Below the pieces are notes generated by a model. That model did no database searches. It was not told the DNA's origin and worked only from the letters and a program-made list of their open reading frames with translations. Source: Propionibacteriaceae bacterium (GTDB taxonomy: Bacteria > Actinomycetota > Actinomycetes > Propionibacteriales > Propionibacteriaceae). From it: a stretch of 64,000 bases of DNA. Both the position numbers and the translations under genes were made by a program. Shown here in pieces: positions 31,021 to 40,639 of the stretch (its first letter is position 1; each line of letters begins with the position of its first letter). The stretch lies in contig JAFKJK010000007.1 of the NCBI GenBank assembly GCA_017306015.1, positions 186,001 through 250,000 on the forward strand, in the 5' to 3' direction.

Positions 31021-31769
31021 GAAGCAGCGCCGTTCCTGGACGTGGTTCGCGGTGGCTGCCGTGGACGGTGTTGGGTTTGGCGAGCGTGCTGCTCGCTGGG
31101 TCGGTGGCGTTCGCGGTGACTGGTTGGGCCCAGCCGAGCGTGCCGGTTCCCGTGGCCGGGAATCGGGCCGTACCGGGCGGCTACGGCGGCCAGCAAGGGC
31201 CCCGTGGAGGCCCGGATGGCCGCGTGCGGAGCGTTCCCGGCGGAATGATGGGCAACGGCAACGGCAACGGCACCGGCAACGGCAACGGGATGATGGGTGG
31301 CCGGGTGTGGCTGGCTGGTAATGGCTCGCCGGTGACAACCATTGCGGCGGCGCGGGTCCGGGCGGCCGAGGCAGGCGCGCCGAGCGGTCTGCATCCTGGT
31401 GAGGTGATGCAGTTCAGCCTGAACTTCTATGTGGAACTCAAGGACGCAGCGGGTGCGTCGATCGCGGAGGTGCTGGTCGACCCTGCCGGCGGGGCTGTCG
31501 TTACCGAGTATGGTCCCGCCATGATGTGGACCGCCACCAACTCGACAGCGTCGATCCCCGCAGCCCGGGCGACGGACATCGCCAACACGTGGTTGGGCGC
31601 GAACACCTCGGGTGAGGTGGTCGACAGCATCGATCTGTTCCCGGGGCACTACACGATGGACACGATGTCCGGTGGGCATACGGTGGGCATGCTGTCGGTG
31701 AACGCCACCACGGGCGCTGTCTGGTACCACACGTGGCACGGCAGTTTCATCGCGAAGGAGGACGCCTGA
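31017..31769 (+). CDS. Membrane-anchored or secreted Met/Gly-rich protein with PepSY-like C-domain
   Basis: 250 residues. An N-terminal membrane segment or signal (LPWTVLGLASVLLAGSVAF) precedes a flexible Gly/Asn/Met linker, then a conserved domain: GEVMQFSLNFYVELKDAAGA, EVLVDPAGG, YGPAMMW and an end GAVWYHTWHGSFIAKEDA. The two-strand and helix pattern is like PepSY domains, though I cannot confirm it. Its start overlaps the SHOCT stop as ATGA. The paralogue at 55801 is very similar in the C-domain but has a different linker. It may bind metal outside the cell and inform the kinase. Confidence 0.7.
   Translation: MRSSAVPGRGSRWLPWTVLGLASVLLAGSVAFAVTGWAQPSVPVPVAGNRAVPGGYGGQQGPRGGPDGRVRSVPGGMMGNGNGNGTGNGNGMMGGRVWLAGNGSPVTTIAAARVRAAEAGAPSGLHPGEVMQFSLNFYVELKDAAGASIAEVLVDPAGGAVVTEYGPAMMWTATNSTASIPAARATDIANTWLGANTSGEVVDSIDLFPGHYTMDTMSGGHTVGMLSVNATTGAVWYHTWHGSFIAKEDA
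31251..31288 (+). repeat. 6-bp repeat coding a Gly-Asn linker
   Basis: About six GGCAAC-type units in tandem (one variant GGCACC) encode GNGNGNGTGNGNG in the linker of the secreted protein. The paralogue has an unrelated 24-bp repeat in the same place. Confidence 0.8.
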
Positions 31770-31771
31770 CC

Positions 31772-32487
<716 letters not shown>

Positions 32488-32491
<4 letters not shown>

Positions 32492-33627
32492 CACCGCCGA
32501 AGAGGTCGAGGCTCGCTGGTCTTGGTCTGGCGCCCCGGCTCCTGCTCAACAACCTCCTGGTCATCGTGGCCGGAGCCGGCACCGTGCTGGTCACCGCGCT
32601 CCTGATCGCCCCCGCCGTGTTCGAAGCCCACCTGGAAAGCGTCGGTGTACAGGCGGATGCGCAGCTCATGGAGCATGTGGCGCGCGCGTTCGACCAATCG
32701 CTGCTCGTGGCTCTCGGCGTGGGAGTCCTGATCGCCGGGATCGCCGGGTCGGCCATCAGCTGGCTCGCCGCCCGCAGGCTCGCCGCACCGGTGGCCGACG
32801 CCGCTGGCGCAACCGCCAGCCTGGCCGACGGCCACTTGGAAGTCCGGGTGATCGATCCGAGGATGGGGCCGGAGTTCGCCAAGCTCGCAACATCGGTGAA
32901 CGCCCTCGCAGACCGCCTCCAGAACACCGAACAAACCAGGCGACAGCTCACCGCCGACCTCGCCCACCAACTCCGAACACCCATCGCCTCGATCCGGGCC
33001 ACCGTGGAAGCAGTGCGTGAAGGCGTCCTGCCCACCGATGAGGAGACCCTGGCAACGTTGGGGCACCAGAGCGACCGGCTCAGCCGTCTGGTCGACGACC
33101 TCGAAGTGGTGTCCAGGGCCGAGGAACGCCAACTTCTCCTTGCCCCCGACCCGGTCTCGACAGCAGCCCTGGTCGAGGCAGCCGTAGCTGCCCACCGCGA
33201 GGTGTTCCGTGCGGCCGGGGTCGAACTCGTCAGTTCGGTGGCCGACGGCACCCCCGCGGTAACCGTCGATCCGGACCGCATCCAGGAAGTCCTGGGCAAC
33301 CTCTTGGACAACGCACTTCAGCACACGCCCGCCAGCGGCACGGTGACCCTAACCGGGAGCCTCGGCAGAATGGGTGGGGAGCCGGCGGTGATCCTCCAGG
33401 TACGCGATTCAGGCATCGGCCTTCGCCACGATGAGGCCGAGCGGATCTTCGACAGATTCGTCAAAGGCGCCGGTAGCCCGGGGTCAGGTCTAGGCCTAAC
33501 CATCGCTCGAGCAATCGTCGAAGCCCACCACGGCACACTCACCGCGCACAGCGACGGCCCCGATACCGGAACGACCTTCACCGCCAGGATCCCGGCAAGC
33601 ACGACCCGGCCCCGCATCCAGCGGTAA
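32488..33627 (+). CDS. Membrane sensor histidine kinase
   Basis: 379 residues. Two membrane segments (about 20-42 and 70-95) enclose a short external part of about 25 residues. A HAMP-like linker, the H-box DLAHQLRTPIASIRATVEAV (His near 156), the N-box NLLDNALQHTPASG, and G-boxes DSGIGL and GSGLGLTIARAI follow. It pairs with the response regulator it overlaps. The very short external part suggests it works with the secreted protein or senses the membrane directly. Its paralogue is at 57284. Confidence 0.88.
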
Positions 33628-33863
33628 CCAGCGACGGTCGAGCGGCAACCTTCACTCGCCTCCCGCGGCTCTCGGCCCACCGAGGACCGGGCCGTTCGGC
33701 GCTGCGGCCCTGACCAGCGCGCAGACGCCCAACCGGACGCCGGCCCCCACCACCGCGCAGGCGGCTGGGGCGCCGAACGCGGCGGCATGGCCGGACTGGA
33801 GCGTAGGCCGTTGACCCGCAGCAGTGGCCTGCCGACCGCAACCATGGAGCGGCCGGCAGGTCG

Positions 33864-34169
33864 TCACGCAGCAGGGTGCCGGACGCGGTGAGCCAATCGG
33901 GGTAGACGATGTCGAGCCGGGCGGCGGGGGAACCCCGCCTCGCGGCGTTGGTGGACCGCGGCGGCGGGCATCACGCAGTAAGGGCCGCGGCAGTAGACGC
34001 CGACCGGGGTGTCGCGGGGAAGCTCCGCCAGCCGCTCGGCCAGGTGCACCGGCGGGACGTTCACTGCGCCTGGGACGTGGCCGCTGGCGAACTCGGACTC
34101 CGGGCGGAGGTCGATCAGCGTCAGCTGGTCGACGCCGGACATCGCTTCCCGAAGCTCGGCCAGGTTCAT
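33864..34169 (-). pseudogene. Rhodanese-domain gene with a frameshift
   Basis: ATG 34169 overlaps the DinB stop as ATGA. The frame encodes a single-domain rhodanese: LTLIDLRPESEFASGHVPGA, then the active-site loop YCRGPYCVM with the catalytic Cys. After QRREAGF the protein sequence turns into arginine-rich noise and stops at 33864. Removing one base from the five-C run (plus strand G run at 33929-33933) restores AARLDIVYPDWLTAS, the expected last strand and helix of the fold. The gene is therefore truncated or inactive. The catalytic loop lies before the break, but the fold is incomplete. Confidence 0.65.
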
Positions 34170-34759
34170 GTCCCCGGAGCCTCGTGACCGATGTGGGTGA
34201 GAGTGAGTTGGGCGCGGTGGTGCCGGTAGTGCTTGGGTGCCCAGTTCAGCAGGTCGGCACTGTCCATCCAGGGCAGGAAGTAGGGGTCCCAGCTGGATGG
34301 CACGCTCATTCCGCGGGCCAGGTCGTCGGCGGAGGCCGCCTCTGCCCAGCGCAGGAGCCATGCCGTGTCGCGTCGCATCCATTTGCGAATGGTGCCGGGT
34401 CTGACGACGCGTCCACCGGCTGCGCTTGCGGCGTAGTTGATCCAGTCATAGGGCCGCGTCGCTGCAGTGAGGATGCGGGACCACGTGCGTGAGGCTGCTG
34501 GCGGGAGGCGGGAGAAGCCGCCGATGAGCGGGATGAACGTGCGGGCGATCCTCTGCCCGAACCACATGTGGAACAAGAGTTGCCGGTTGGTCCAGCGGGT
34601 GACGTTCGACGGTGCGTCCAGCTGGTCGGCGTCCGCCCCTGCGACCAGTCGGTCGAAGTCGGTCAGGATCCACTCCAAGCCTGCACGCGTCTGTGCTGCG
34701 AGAACCACGCGCCCAGTCTGCGCCGCTGTCCTACCTCCTGCAATGCTGCTCGTTGCCAT
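34166..34759 (-). CDS. DinB-like / maleylpyruvate-isomerase-fold protein
   Basis: About 197 residues from ATG 34759 (the frame is open further upstream in poor sequence). It has the DinB-type four-helix pattern: an N-terminal helix LEWILTDFDRLVAG, TRWTNRQLLFHMWFGQRI and the end APKHYRHHRAQLTL with the clustered histidines that bind a divalent metal. Members include thiol-dependent (mycothiol or bacillithiol) transferases. It sits between arsM and the rhodanese gene on the same strand and overlaps the latter by 4 bases. Part of the same gene appears as a remnant near 53.1 kb. Confidence 0.65.
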   Translation of the reverse strand: MATSSIAGGRTAAQTGRVVLAAQTRAGLEWILTDFDRLVAGADADQLDAPSNVTRWTNRQLLFHMWFGQRIARTFIPLIGGFSRLPPAASRTWSRILTAATRPYDWINYAASAAGGRVVRPGTIRKWMRRDTAWLLRWAEAASADDLARGMSVPSSWDPYFLPWMDSADLLNWAPKHYRHHRAQLTLTHIGHEAPGT

Positions 34760-34827
34760 GTCCGGCTGAGCGGCCACTTGCGCCGTGGTGCGCGAGCCGT
34801 TCGATACGGGCTGCCCGGCGGAGTGGA

Positions 34828-35621
34828 TCAAGCTGTCGGTTTGCGGGCCTCGATGGTGGCCGAGGCGACGTAGTCGGTGATCGGGGTGTCCGGCGCCCAC
34901 TCGGCCATGAAGGTCTTGCTGTCCTCCTTTGGTGCGACCTGGACGTCCTCGAAGCCGGCTTGGGTCAGGAGTCGCTCGACCACGTCGACCTGTTCGGCGC
35001 CATAGACGCAGGCCGACAGCAAAGCCATGTCGCTTCGTTCGTCGTGGGGGATGGGGGCGAAGGCGACGACGTCGGAGATGGCAAGGCGTCCGCCGGGCTT
35101 GAGGACGCGGAAGGCCTCGGCGAAGACGGCGGCCTTGTCGGGGGAAAGGTTGATCACGCAGTTGGAGATGATCACGTCAATGCTGGCGTCGGCTCCCGGG
35201 AGGTGTTCGATCTCGCCGAGCGGGAAGTCGACGTTGTCGTAGCCGCCGTGGTCGGCGTTGGCGCGGGCTCTGGTGATCATCTGCGGGGTCATGTCGACCC
35301 CGATCACGGCACCTTCGGAACCGACTTGGCCGGCGGCGAGAAGCCGTCGATGCCGGCGCCCCTGCCCAGGTCGAGCACGGCCTCGCCAGCCTGCAGGTTC
35401 GCGATCGCTTGGGGTTTGCCGCAGCCCAGACCCAGGTTGGCGCCTTCGGGGACGGCGATCAGGTCGTCGGCGGTGTAGCCCAGTTGCAGGGTAAGTAGTT
35501 GGGGCTCCTGGGCCGCGGGCGTGCAGCAGGACGTGTCGCAGCAGCCGGCCGACGTTTCGGCGATCTGGCCGTAGTTCTCGCGGACGGCCTGGCGGATCTG
35601 GTCACTCGAGCTGGTGGTCAT
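34828..35621 (-). pseudogene. arsM: Arsenite methyltransferase gene split by a frameshift
   Basis: From ATG 35621 (ribosome site AAGGA) the first frame encodes RENYGQIAETSAGCCDTSCC and the S-adenosylmethionine motif VLDLGRGAGIDG, then ends at 35304. The remainder, IGVDMTPQMITRARANAD through ISNCVINLSPDK, LKPGGRLAISDVV and SACVYGA, is in another frame from 35307 to 34828. Adding one base in the run before GTG 35307 restores PAQVGSEGAVIGVDM, the normal joining sequence. The cysteines needed for arsenite binding are all present across the two parts. The break splits the methyltransferase fold, so activity would need frameshifting or reassociation of the halves. Confidence 0.8.
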
Positions 35622-35735
35622 GGGTTGTCCTTTCAACAGCAGGTGAGGTGCAGTACGACGGCGATCCCTGGATGGCTTCGGGTACGACCCGGTAGTTGAC
35701 GGTTGTGCCGTGGCGGTCCTTGGTCACCAGGCCTG
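35602..35735 (-). pseudogene. 3' remnant of an arsR repressor gene
   Basis: Directly before arsM, one minus-strand frame reads GLVTKDRHGTTVNYRVVPEA, the wing and following strand of an ArsR-type arsenic repressor, and runs into the start of arsM. Everything upstream, including the DNA-recognition helix, is replaced by IS481 sequence. The remnant is too short to fold. Confidence 0.5.
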
Positions 35736-36545
35736 GCGCTGTTGGTAGTTGACGCCACGGGCGGCGTACCAGGCCACGGCCCGGGCGAGGACACCGGCGG
35801 CGGTGATGGCTGTTTCGTCGTCGTGGATCTCGGCGTAGGCGACCCGGCTGTGGTCATCGATCACGGTGTGCACGAAGGCATGACCCATCAAACCGGTCGC
35901 CCCATTTGCTGCGAGCCTTCGGTGCGGTGATTTGCCTGTTCCAGTGGCCTTGCTGGTGGCTGACGAACCGCCATCCGCCGCCGTCGGGGATGTTGCCCAG
36001 CTTCTTCACATCGACATGGATCAACGAGCCGGGATGGTCATGCTCGTAGCGCCGGACGGGTTCGCCGGTGGCCCGATCCACGTAGTTCAATCGGTTGAGC
36101 CGGTTCCGGACCAGGATCTTGTGGGCCGTGGAGGGCGCGATCCCGGTACGGGCAGCCAGCTGGAGCGGGCCGAGTCGCTTGCGCCACCGCAGCTCGAGTA
36201 CCCGTCGCACGACCGGTTGTGGGGTTCGGCCCGGCTGGTGACGGGGCCGGCTCGACCGATCGGTCATTGACTCCCCTGCGATGTAGCGGTCGACCCACCG
36301 CTTCACTGTCGGCCAGGACACCTGGAACCGGGCAGCGACCTCGCTGATCGGATGTCCATCGTCGACGACGAGTTGGGCGACCTTCAGTCGATGTCTCGGG
36401 GTCAGGGCTGCGTAAGCGTGGGGCACGGAGGACCTCCTGAATTGAGCGGATACCTTGAGCAGTTCCACTCAACCGGGGAGGTCCTCCCCGCGTTCTCAAT
36501 CAAGCCGTGTCGTCGCAACGACTCGACCACATGTCCGGTCAGACA
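35724..36545 (-). mobile_element. IS481-family insertion sequence remnant
   Basis: The transposase begins near 36426 (PHAYAALTPRHRLKVAQLV) with a helix-turn-helix (ISEVAARFQVSWPTVKRWVD) and the first DDE aspartate (IHVDVKKLGNIPDGGGWR). Near 35880 the frame shifts. The homologous continuation GHAFVHTVIDDHSRVAYAEI, with the second aspartate, lies in another frame and ends at TGA 35724, before the catalytic Glu. The 3' end of the element is missing and adjoins the arsR remnant. A possible outer end is the TGTCTGACCGGACATG sequence (minus strand) at 36545-36530. The element is inactive. Confidence 0.7.
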
Positions 36546-36766
36546 GCTAGATCTGTCGGTGGGCTGGGGTTGGTGCCTGGTCCCTGGGGTCTGTCCGCGG
36601 CTACCGGGACTGGTGCCAATGGGAGTCGACCGCTGAGCCTCAGTCGGAGGGCCTTATCGCCCGAGTGGTCGCCTCGTGAATGCTCGGAGTGAGGGTGTTC
36701 GGGGTCGGGAGTTCCGGGCCGGATCGCCCGATGATTGGTGAAGTGGTCGTGCGCCTCCGGAACAGC

Positions 36767-36781
36767 TATTATCGGCGTATG
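36767..36781 (+). promoter_or_regulatory. Leaderless promoter of the first CmtR-type regulator
   Basis: TATTAT at 36767-36772 is followed by six bases and then ATG 36779, so transcription should begin at or next to the start codon. No ribosome site is present. The second regulator has the same arrangement (TATCAT, six bases, GTG 60632). Confidence 0.6.
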
Positions 36782-37207
36782 TCGATGATTACCCGTATGA
36801 CCGATGAGTTCGCACGGTCCGCGCAGGCGAGGGATGTCGCGCCTGCCGCGGCCTTGTTCCACAGCCTGTCCGACCCGACGCGTTTAGCGATTCTTCAGCA
36901 TCTGACCTTGGGGGAGCAGCGGGTGCGTGACCTCACTGAGCATCTGGGGCTTGTGCAGTCGACGGTGAGTGGGCACTTGGCTTGTCTGAAGGACTGCGGC
37001 CTGGTGACATCCCGGCCAGAAGGGCGCGCCTCGGTGTTCTCCTTGGCCACCGCCAGCGAGCTGCTGGATGTACTGGGCGCCGCAGAGAGGTTGCTCGCAG
37101 CCACCGGGAATGCCGTCGAGCTGTGCCCGAACTACGGCGCCGGCACAAGCGCGAACCGGGCTGCGGAAGATCTTAAGATGCAAACAATGACAGGAAATGA
37201 CCAGTGA
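36779..37207 (+). CDS. CmtR-type ArsR-family Cd/Pb sensor
   Basis: 142 residues from ATG 36779. The winged helix contains LFHSLSDPTRLAILQHL, and the recognition helix STVSGHLACLKDCGLV carries two cysteines four apart (CLKDC). A third cysteine lies in VELCPNYG near the C-terminus. This trio is the metal site of CmtR, the Cd(II)/Pb(II) sensor of Mycobacterium tuberculosis. It should repress its own operon with the P-type ATPase, whose GTG overlaps its stop. Its paralogue is at 60632. Confidence 0.85.
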   Translation: MSMITRMTDEFARSAQARDVAPAAALFHSLSDPTRLAILQHLTLGEQRVRDLTEHLGLVQSTVSGHLACLKDCGLVTSRPEGRASVFSLATASELLDVLGAAERLLAATGNAVELCPNYGAGTSANRAAEDLKMQTMTGNDQ

Positions 37208-39195
37208 GCGAATCCCGACTGACCAGGCGCGACGCTGACGACGAGGAACTCGTCGAAGAGCTCAGAGCCGCCGGTGAAGATGAAGACGACGATGACGACG
37301 ACGATGTGGATCATATCTGGCAGGTGAGGGAGATCCGCCTGGGTGTGGTGGCCGGTTTGTTGCTTCTCGCGGGGTTCCTGCTGGGTCGAGCCGGACAGCC
37401 GGGCTGGGAGCTAGCCCTGAGCGCCGCGGCCCTGGTGGCTGGTGGTGTGACGTTCATACCGGAGACCTTCCAGAAACTGTTCAGGGGCAAGATCGGTGTC
37501 GATCTGCTCATGACCATTGGCGCGATCGGTGCCGTCGCTCTAGGTCAGGTGGAGGAGGCGGCGACGCTGGCGTTCCTCTACTCCCTGGCTGAGGGCTTGG
37601 AGGAGTACTCCGTCGCCAAGACCCGGAAGGGCCTGCGCGCCCTGCTCGACCTGGTACCGCGCGAGGCCACGGTGCGCCGCGACGGCAACGAGGTTGTGGT
37701 CGACCCTGCGGAGTTGGTGGTCGGTGACCTGATGCTCGTCAAGCCGGGCGAACGGCTGGCGACTGACGGGATCCTGCGGGCCGGCAGGACAGCGCTGGAC
37801 ACCTCAGCGATCACCGGGGAGTCCATGCCGGTCGAGGCCGGCCCGGGCGATGAGGTCTTTGCCGGGTCCATCAACGGCACCGGCGCCGTGGAGATCGAGG
37901 TCACCACCACGGCGGAGAACAACTCGCTGGCCCGCATCGTGCACATCGTCGAGACCGAGCAGTCCCGCAAGGGCGACACTCAGCGACTGGCCGACCGGAT
38001 CGCAAAGCCTCTGGTGCCCGGCATCCTGATCGCCGCGGCCCTCATCGTCGTGCTCGGCTTTGTCCTCGGCGAGCCGGGCCTGTGGCTGGAGCGAGCCCTC
38101 GTCATGATCGTCGCTGCCTCCCCGTGCGCGCTGGCGATCTCCGTGCCCGTGACGATGGTGGCCTCCATCGGGGCCACGAGCAGACACGGGATCCTGGTCA
38201 AGGGCGGCGCCGCCATGGAGATGCTCGGCAAGGTTCGCACCGTCGCCCTGGACAAGACCGGCACCCTGACCCGCAACAAGCCAGCCGTCATCGACGCCGT
38301 CGCGACATTCGGCCACACTCGCGACGAGGTCCTGTCCTTCGCCGCCGCCCTGGAGGCACGCAGTGAGCACCCGCTGGCGCGCGCCATCCTCGCCGCGACT
38401 GACACTGTGCCCTCCGCGGAGAACGTCGAGGCCGTGACCGGCGCCGGGCTGCTCGGTACGGTCGCCGGCCGCTCGCTGCGGCTGGGACGGCCCGGTTGGG
38501 TCGAGCCCGGCGCGCTCACCGAGGATGTCACCCGGATGCAGATGGCGGGTGCCACCGCTGTCCTGCTGGAGGTCGACGGCGAAGTGATCGGCGCGATTGC
38601 GGTGCGCGACGAGCTGCGGCCTGAGGCCGTGGACATGATCGTAGATCTGCGCGGGCAGGGCTACACCGTCGCCATGCTCACCGGTGACAACGCGATCACC
38701 GCCAAGGCCCTGGCCGCTGAGGTCGGTGTCAGCGAGGTCCACGCCGATCTGCGCCCGGAGGACAAGTCCCGGCTGGTGAGCCGACTCCCCGGGCCGACCG
38801 CCATGGTCGGAGACGGCGTCAACGATGCCCCAGCCCTGGCCACAGCCGATCTCGGCGTGGCGATGGGGGCCATGGGCAGCGACGTGGCCATCGAGACCGC
38901 CGACGTGGCCCTGATGGGCGATGACCTTCGGTTACTGCCCGGGGCATTCGCGCACGCCCGCCGTACCCGGCACATAATGCTGCAGAACGTCGTGCTGTCA
39001 CTGGTCCTGATCGCGGTCCTCATACCCCTCGCTCTCGCCGGCGTGCTGGGCCTGGCCGCGGTTGTCCTTGCCCACGAAGTCTCCGAGGTCTTCGTGATCG
39101 CCAACGGAGTTCGCGCCGGCCGGTCCAAAGCCCTGCGCACCATCGCCGCCCCGACGACGACACCCGCGGTTTCCCCCGTCGCCGCCCCCAGCTGA
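37204..39195 (+). CDS. P1B-type metal-exporting ATPase with SPC motif and acidic N-terminus
   Basis: 663 residues. The N-terminus is a run of Asp/Glu (about residues 14-37) instead of a CxxC or His domain. Then come six to eight membrane segments with the metal-site motif ASPCALAISVPV (Ser-Pro-Cys near 306), TGESMPVEAGPGDEV, DKTGTLTRNKP (phosphorylated Asp near 350), SEHPLARA and GDGVNDAPALATADLG. SPC characterises the P1B-4 group (Co, Fe, Zn or Cd export). Pairing with a CmtR-type sensor favours Cd/Pb, as for CtpG of M. tuberculosis. It is translated with the sensor through a GTGA overlap. Its paralogue is at 61054. Confidence 0.9.
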   Translation: MSESRLTRRDADDEELVEELRAAGEDEDDDDDDDVDHIWQVREIRLGVVAGLLLLAGFLLGRAGQPGWELALSAAALVAGGVTFIPETFQKLFRGKIGVDLLMTIGAIGAVALGQVEEAATLAFLYSLAEGLEEYSVAKTRKGLRALLDLVPREATVRRDGNEVVVDPAELVVGDLMLVKPGERLATDGILRAGRTALDTSAITGESMPVEAGPGDEVFAGSINGTGAVEIEVTTTAENNSLARIVHIVETEQSRKGDTQRLADRIAKPLVPGILIAAALIVVLGFVLGEPGLWLERALVMIVAASPCALAISVPVTMVASIGATSRHGILVKGGAAMEMLGKVRTVALDKTGTLTRNKPAVIDAVATFGHTRDEVLSFAAALEARSEHPLARAILAATDTVPSAENVEAVTGAGLLGTVAGRSLRLGRPGWVEPGALTEDVTRMQMAGATAVLLEVDGEVIGAIAVRDELRPEAVDMIVDLRGQGYTVAMLTGDNAITAKALAAEVGVSEVHADLRPEDKSRLVSRLPGPTAMVGDGVNDAPALATADLGVAMGAMGSDVAIETADVALMGDDLRLLPGAFAHARRTRHIMLQNVVLSLVLIAVLIPLALAGVLGLAAVVLAHEVSEVFVIANGVRAGRSKALRTIAAPTTTPAVSPVAAPS

Positions 39196-39325
39196 CCGGC
39201 ATGCGAGCCGGCGGGCGCCGCACCGCCTACCCGATCGGGGCCGCGGCCGGACCGACGGCCCCCTTGAGTGCCGGCTCATCCACACCTGTGCCGGCACAGC
39301 GCCAGCTCTTCACCGGAAGGCCGTC

Positions 39326-39925
39326 ATGGATCTGCTCACCCCGATCCTGCAAGCCAGCGGCCTGTTCATGGCCACCAACATCGACGACATCATCGTGGTG
39401 TCGCTGTTCTTCGCCCGCGGCGCCGGGGTGCGCGGCACCACTGCGAAGATCGCTGCCGGCCAGTACCTCGGCTTCGGCGCCATCCTCGCCGTCTCCGTCC
39501 TGGTCTCCCTGGGCGCGGCCAGCTTCCTGCCTCAGGACGCGATCGCCTACTTCGGCCTGATCCCGCTGGCGTTAGGCCTGTACGCGGCCTGGAGAGCCTG
39601 GCGCGGGGACGATGACGATGACGAGGAGATGATGGCCGGCAAGGCGATCAGCGTGTGGACCGTCGCCGGGGTCACCTTCGCCAACGGCGGAGACAACATC
39701 GGCGTCTACGTCCCAGTCTTCGTCACTGTGGGGACCGGGGCGATCGTCGCCTACTCGATCGTCTTCCTCATCCTGGTGGCCGTTCTCGTGCTGCTGGCGA
39801 AGTTCGTCGCCACCCGCCGACCCATCGCCGGTGTCCTGAAGCGCTGGGAGCACGTCCTGTTCCCGCTCGTCCTGATCGGCCTCGGCGTGGTCATCCTCGT
39901 CGAGGGCGGCGCCTTCGGCCTTTAA
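39326..39925 (+). CDS. cadD: CadD-family cadmium resistance transporter
   Basis: 199 residues with five to six membrane segments. Family signatures are TNIDDIIVVSLFFARG in the first segment and FANGGDNIGVYVPVFVT in the middle. The loop between the halves is acidic (RGDDDDDEEMMAGK), like the N-terminus of the neighbouring ATPase. A GGAAGG ribosome site precedes the ATG. CadD confers low-level cadmium resistance in staphylococci. It lies 130 bases downstream of the CmtR-type sensor/ATPase pair and is probably part of the same response. Confidence 0.85.
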   Translation: MDLLTPILQASGLFMATNIDDIIVVSLFFARGAGVRGTTAKIAAGQYLGFGAILAVSVLVSLGAASFLPQDAIAYFGLIPLALGLYAAWRAWRGDDDDDEEMMAGKAISVWTVAGVTFANGGDNIGVYVPVFVTVGTGAIVAYSIVFLILVAVLVLLAKFVATRRPIAGVLKRWEHVLFPLVLIGLGVVILVEGGAFGL

Positions 39926-39968
39926 GGCCACTCCAAGACCTCGGCAAGCTTCCGAAGGAGCAAGCATC

Positions 39969-40142
39969 ATGAACCACTCGCAGCCACACCTGGAACACCG
40001 GAGGCGGCCGGCGATCGGATCCGCGGTCAGTGTCACCATCCTGAGTCCCGCGGTCGTCGGCCATGACACCGTGGCCCACACGACCGCTGCCCGCGCGATC
40101 GAGGTCCACGCAAATACCCGGTCGGAAGAGGGGTCGTCGTGA
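39969..40142 (+). CDS. Small hypothetical protein coupled to lspA (57 residues)
   Basis: ATG 39969 stands behind a GAAGGAG ribosome site, and the frame ends at TGA 40140-40142, overlapping the GTG of lspA. The product has five histidines (MNHSQPHLEH at the start, GHDTVAH in the middle), one weakly hydrophobic stretch and no cysteine. The good ribosome site and the coupling suggest a translated leader or a small His-rich protein. No family is recognised. Confidence 0.45.
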   Translation: MNHSQPHLEHRRRPAIGSAVSVTILSPAVVGHDTVAHTTAARAIEVHANTRSEEGSS

Positions 40143-40639
40143 CCACACCCGAACCCACGAAGACCACAGGGGTGACCAGGCCGCGGGCCGCCATGGTCGC
40201 CACCGTCACGCTGCTGGCCGCGATCGACCTGGGCTTGAAGGCGTGGGCGAGCGCCGCACTGGCCGACGGACAGGCGGTGGATCTGGGGCCCATCCAACTC
40301 CGCTTGACGTTCAATGCCGGGGTGGCGTTCAGCCTCGGCGCCAACCTGCCCGCCGGCGTCGTGATCGGCGTCGCCGGCCTGCTCGTCGTCGGGCTGGCAT
40401 TCTTCGTCTGGCGGGCTACCGCCACCGCCACCGCGCCGGCGCGCCTGGCCCTGGCCGTGATCCTGGCCGGTGCGGTCGCCAACCTGGTCGACCGAGCCGC
40501 CGACGGGGTGGTGACCGACTACCTGCACTCCGGCTGGTTTCCTACCTTCAACCTGGCCGACGTCTTCATCACCGTCGGGGCCGCAGCGCTCGTCCTCACC
40601 AGCCTCACCCGCAGCCCCCCGGCCGACGGCCCCAAGTGA
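40139..40639 (+). CDS. lspA: Lipoprotein signal peptidase (signal peptidase II)
   Basis: 166 residues with four membrane segments. The catalytic aspartates are in AGAVANLVDRAADG (near residue 121) and TFNLADVFITVGAA (near 141), and LRLTFNAGVAFSLG matches the conserved strand. It cleaves signal peptides of lipid-modified lipoproteins. It is probably an extra copy carried with the metal island, as is seen in some lead/cadmium resistance clusters. Several lipoproteins here (P19, FMN-binding protein, multicopper oxidase) would be substrates. Confidence 0.87.
   Translation: MTTPEPTKTTGVTRPRAAMVATVTLLAAIDLGLKAWASAALADGQAVDLGPIQLRLTFNAGVAFSLGANLPAGVVIGVAGLLVVGLAFFVWRATATATAPARLALAVILAGAVANLVDRAADGVVTDYLHSGWFPTFNLADVFITVGAAALVLTSLTRSPPADGPK

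Noticed and set aside
35304..35636. arsM halves as two genuine coupled genes
   Set aside because: The 4-base overlap looks like normal coupling, but the break falls within the SAM-binding fold, and adding one base restores the standard joining sequence.
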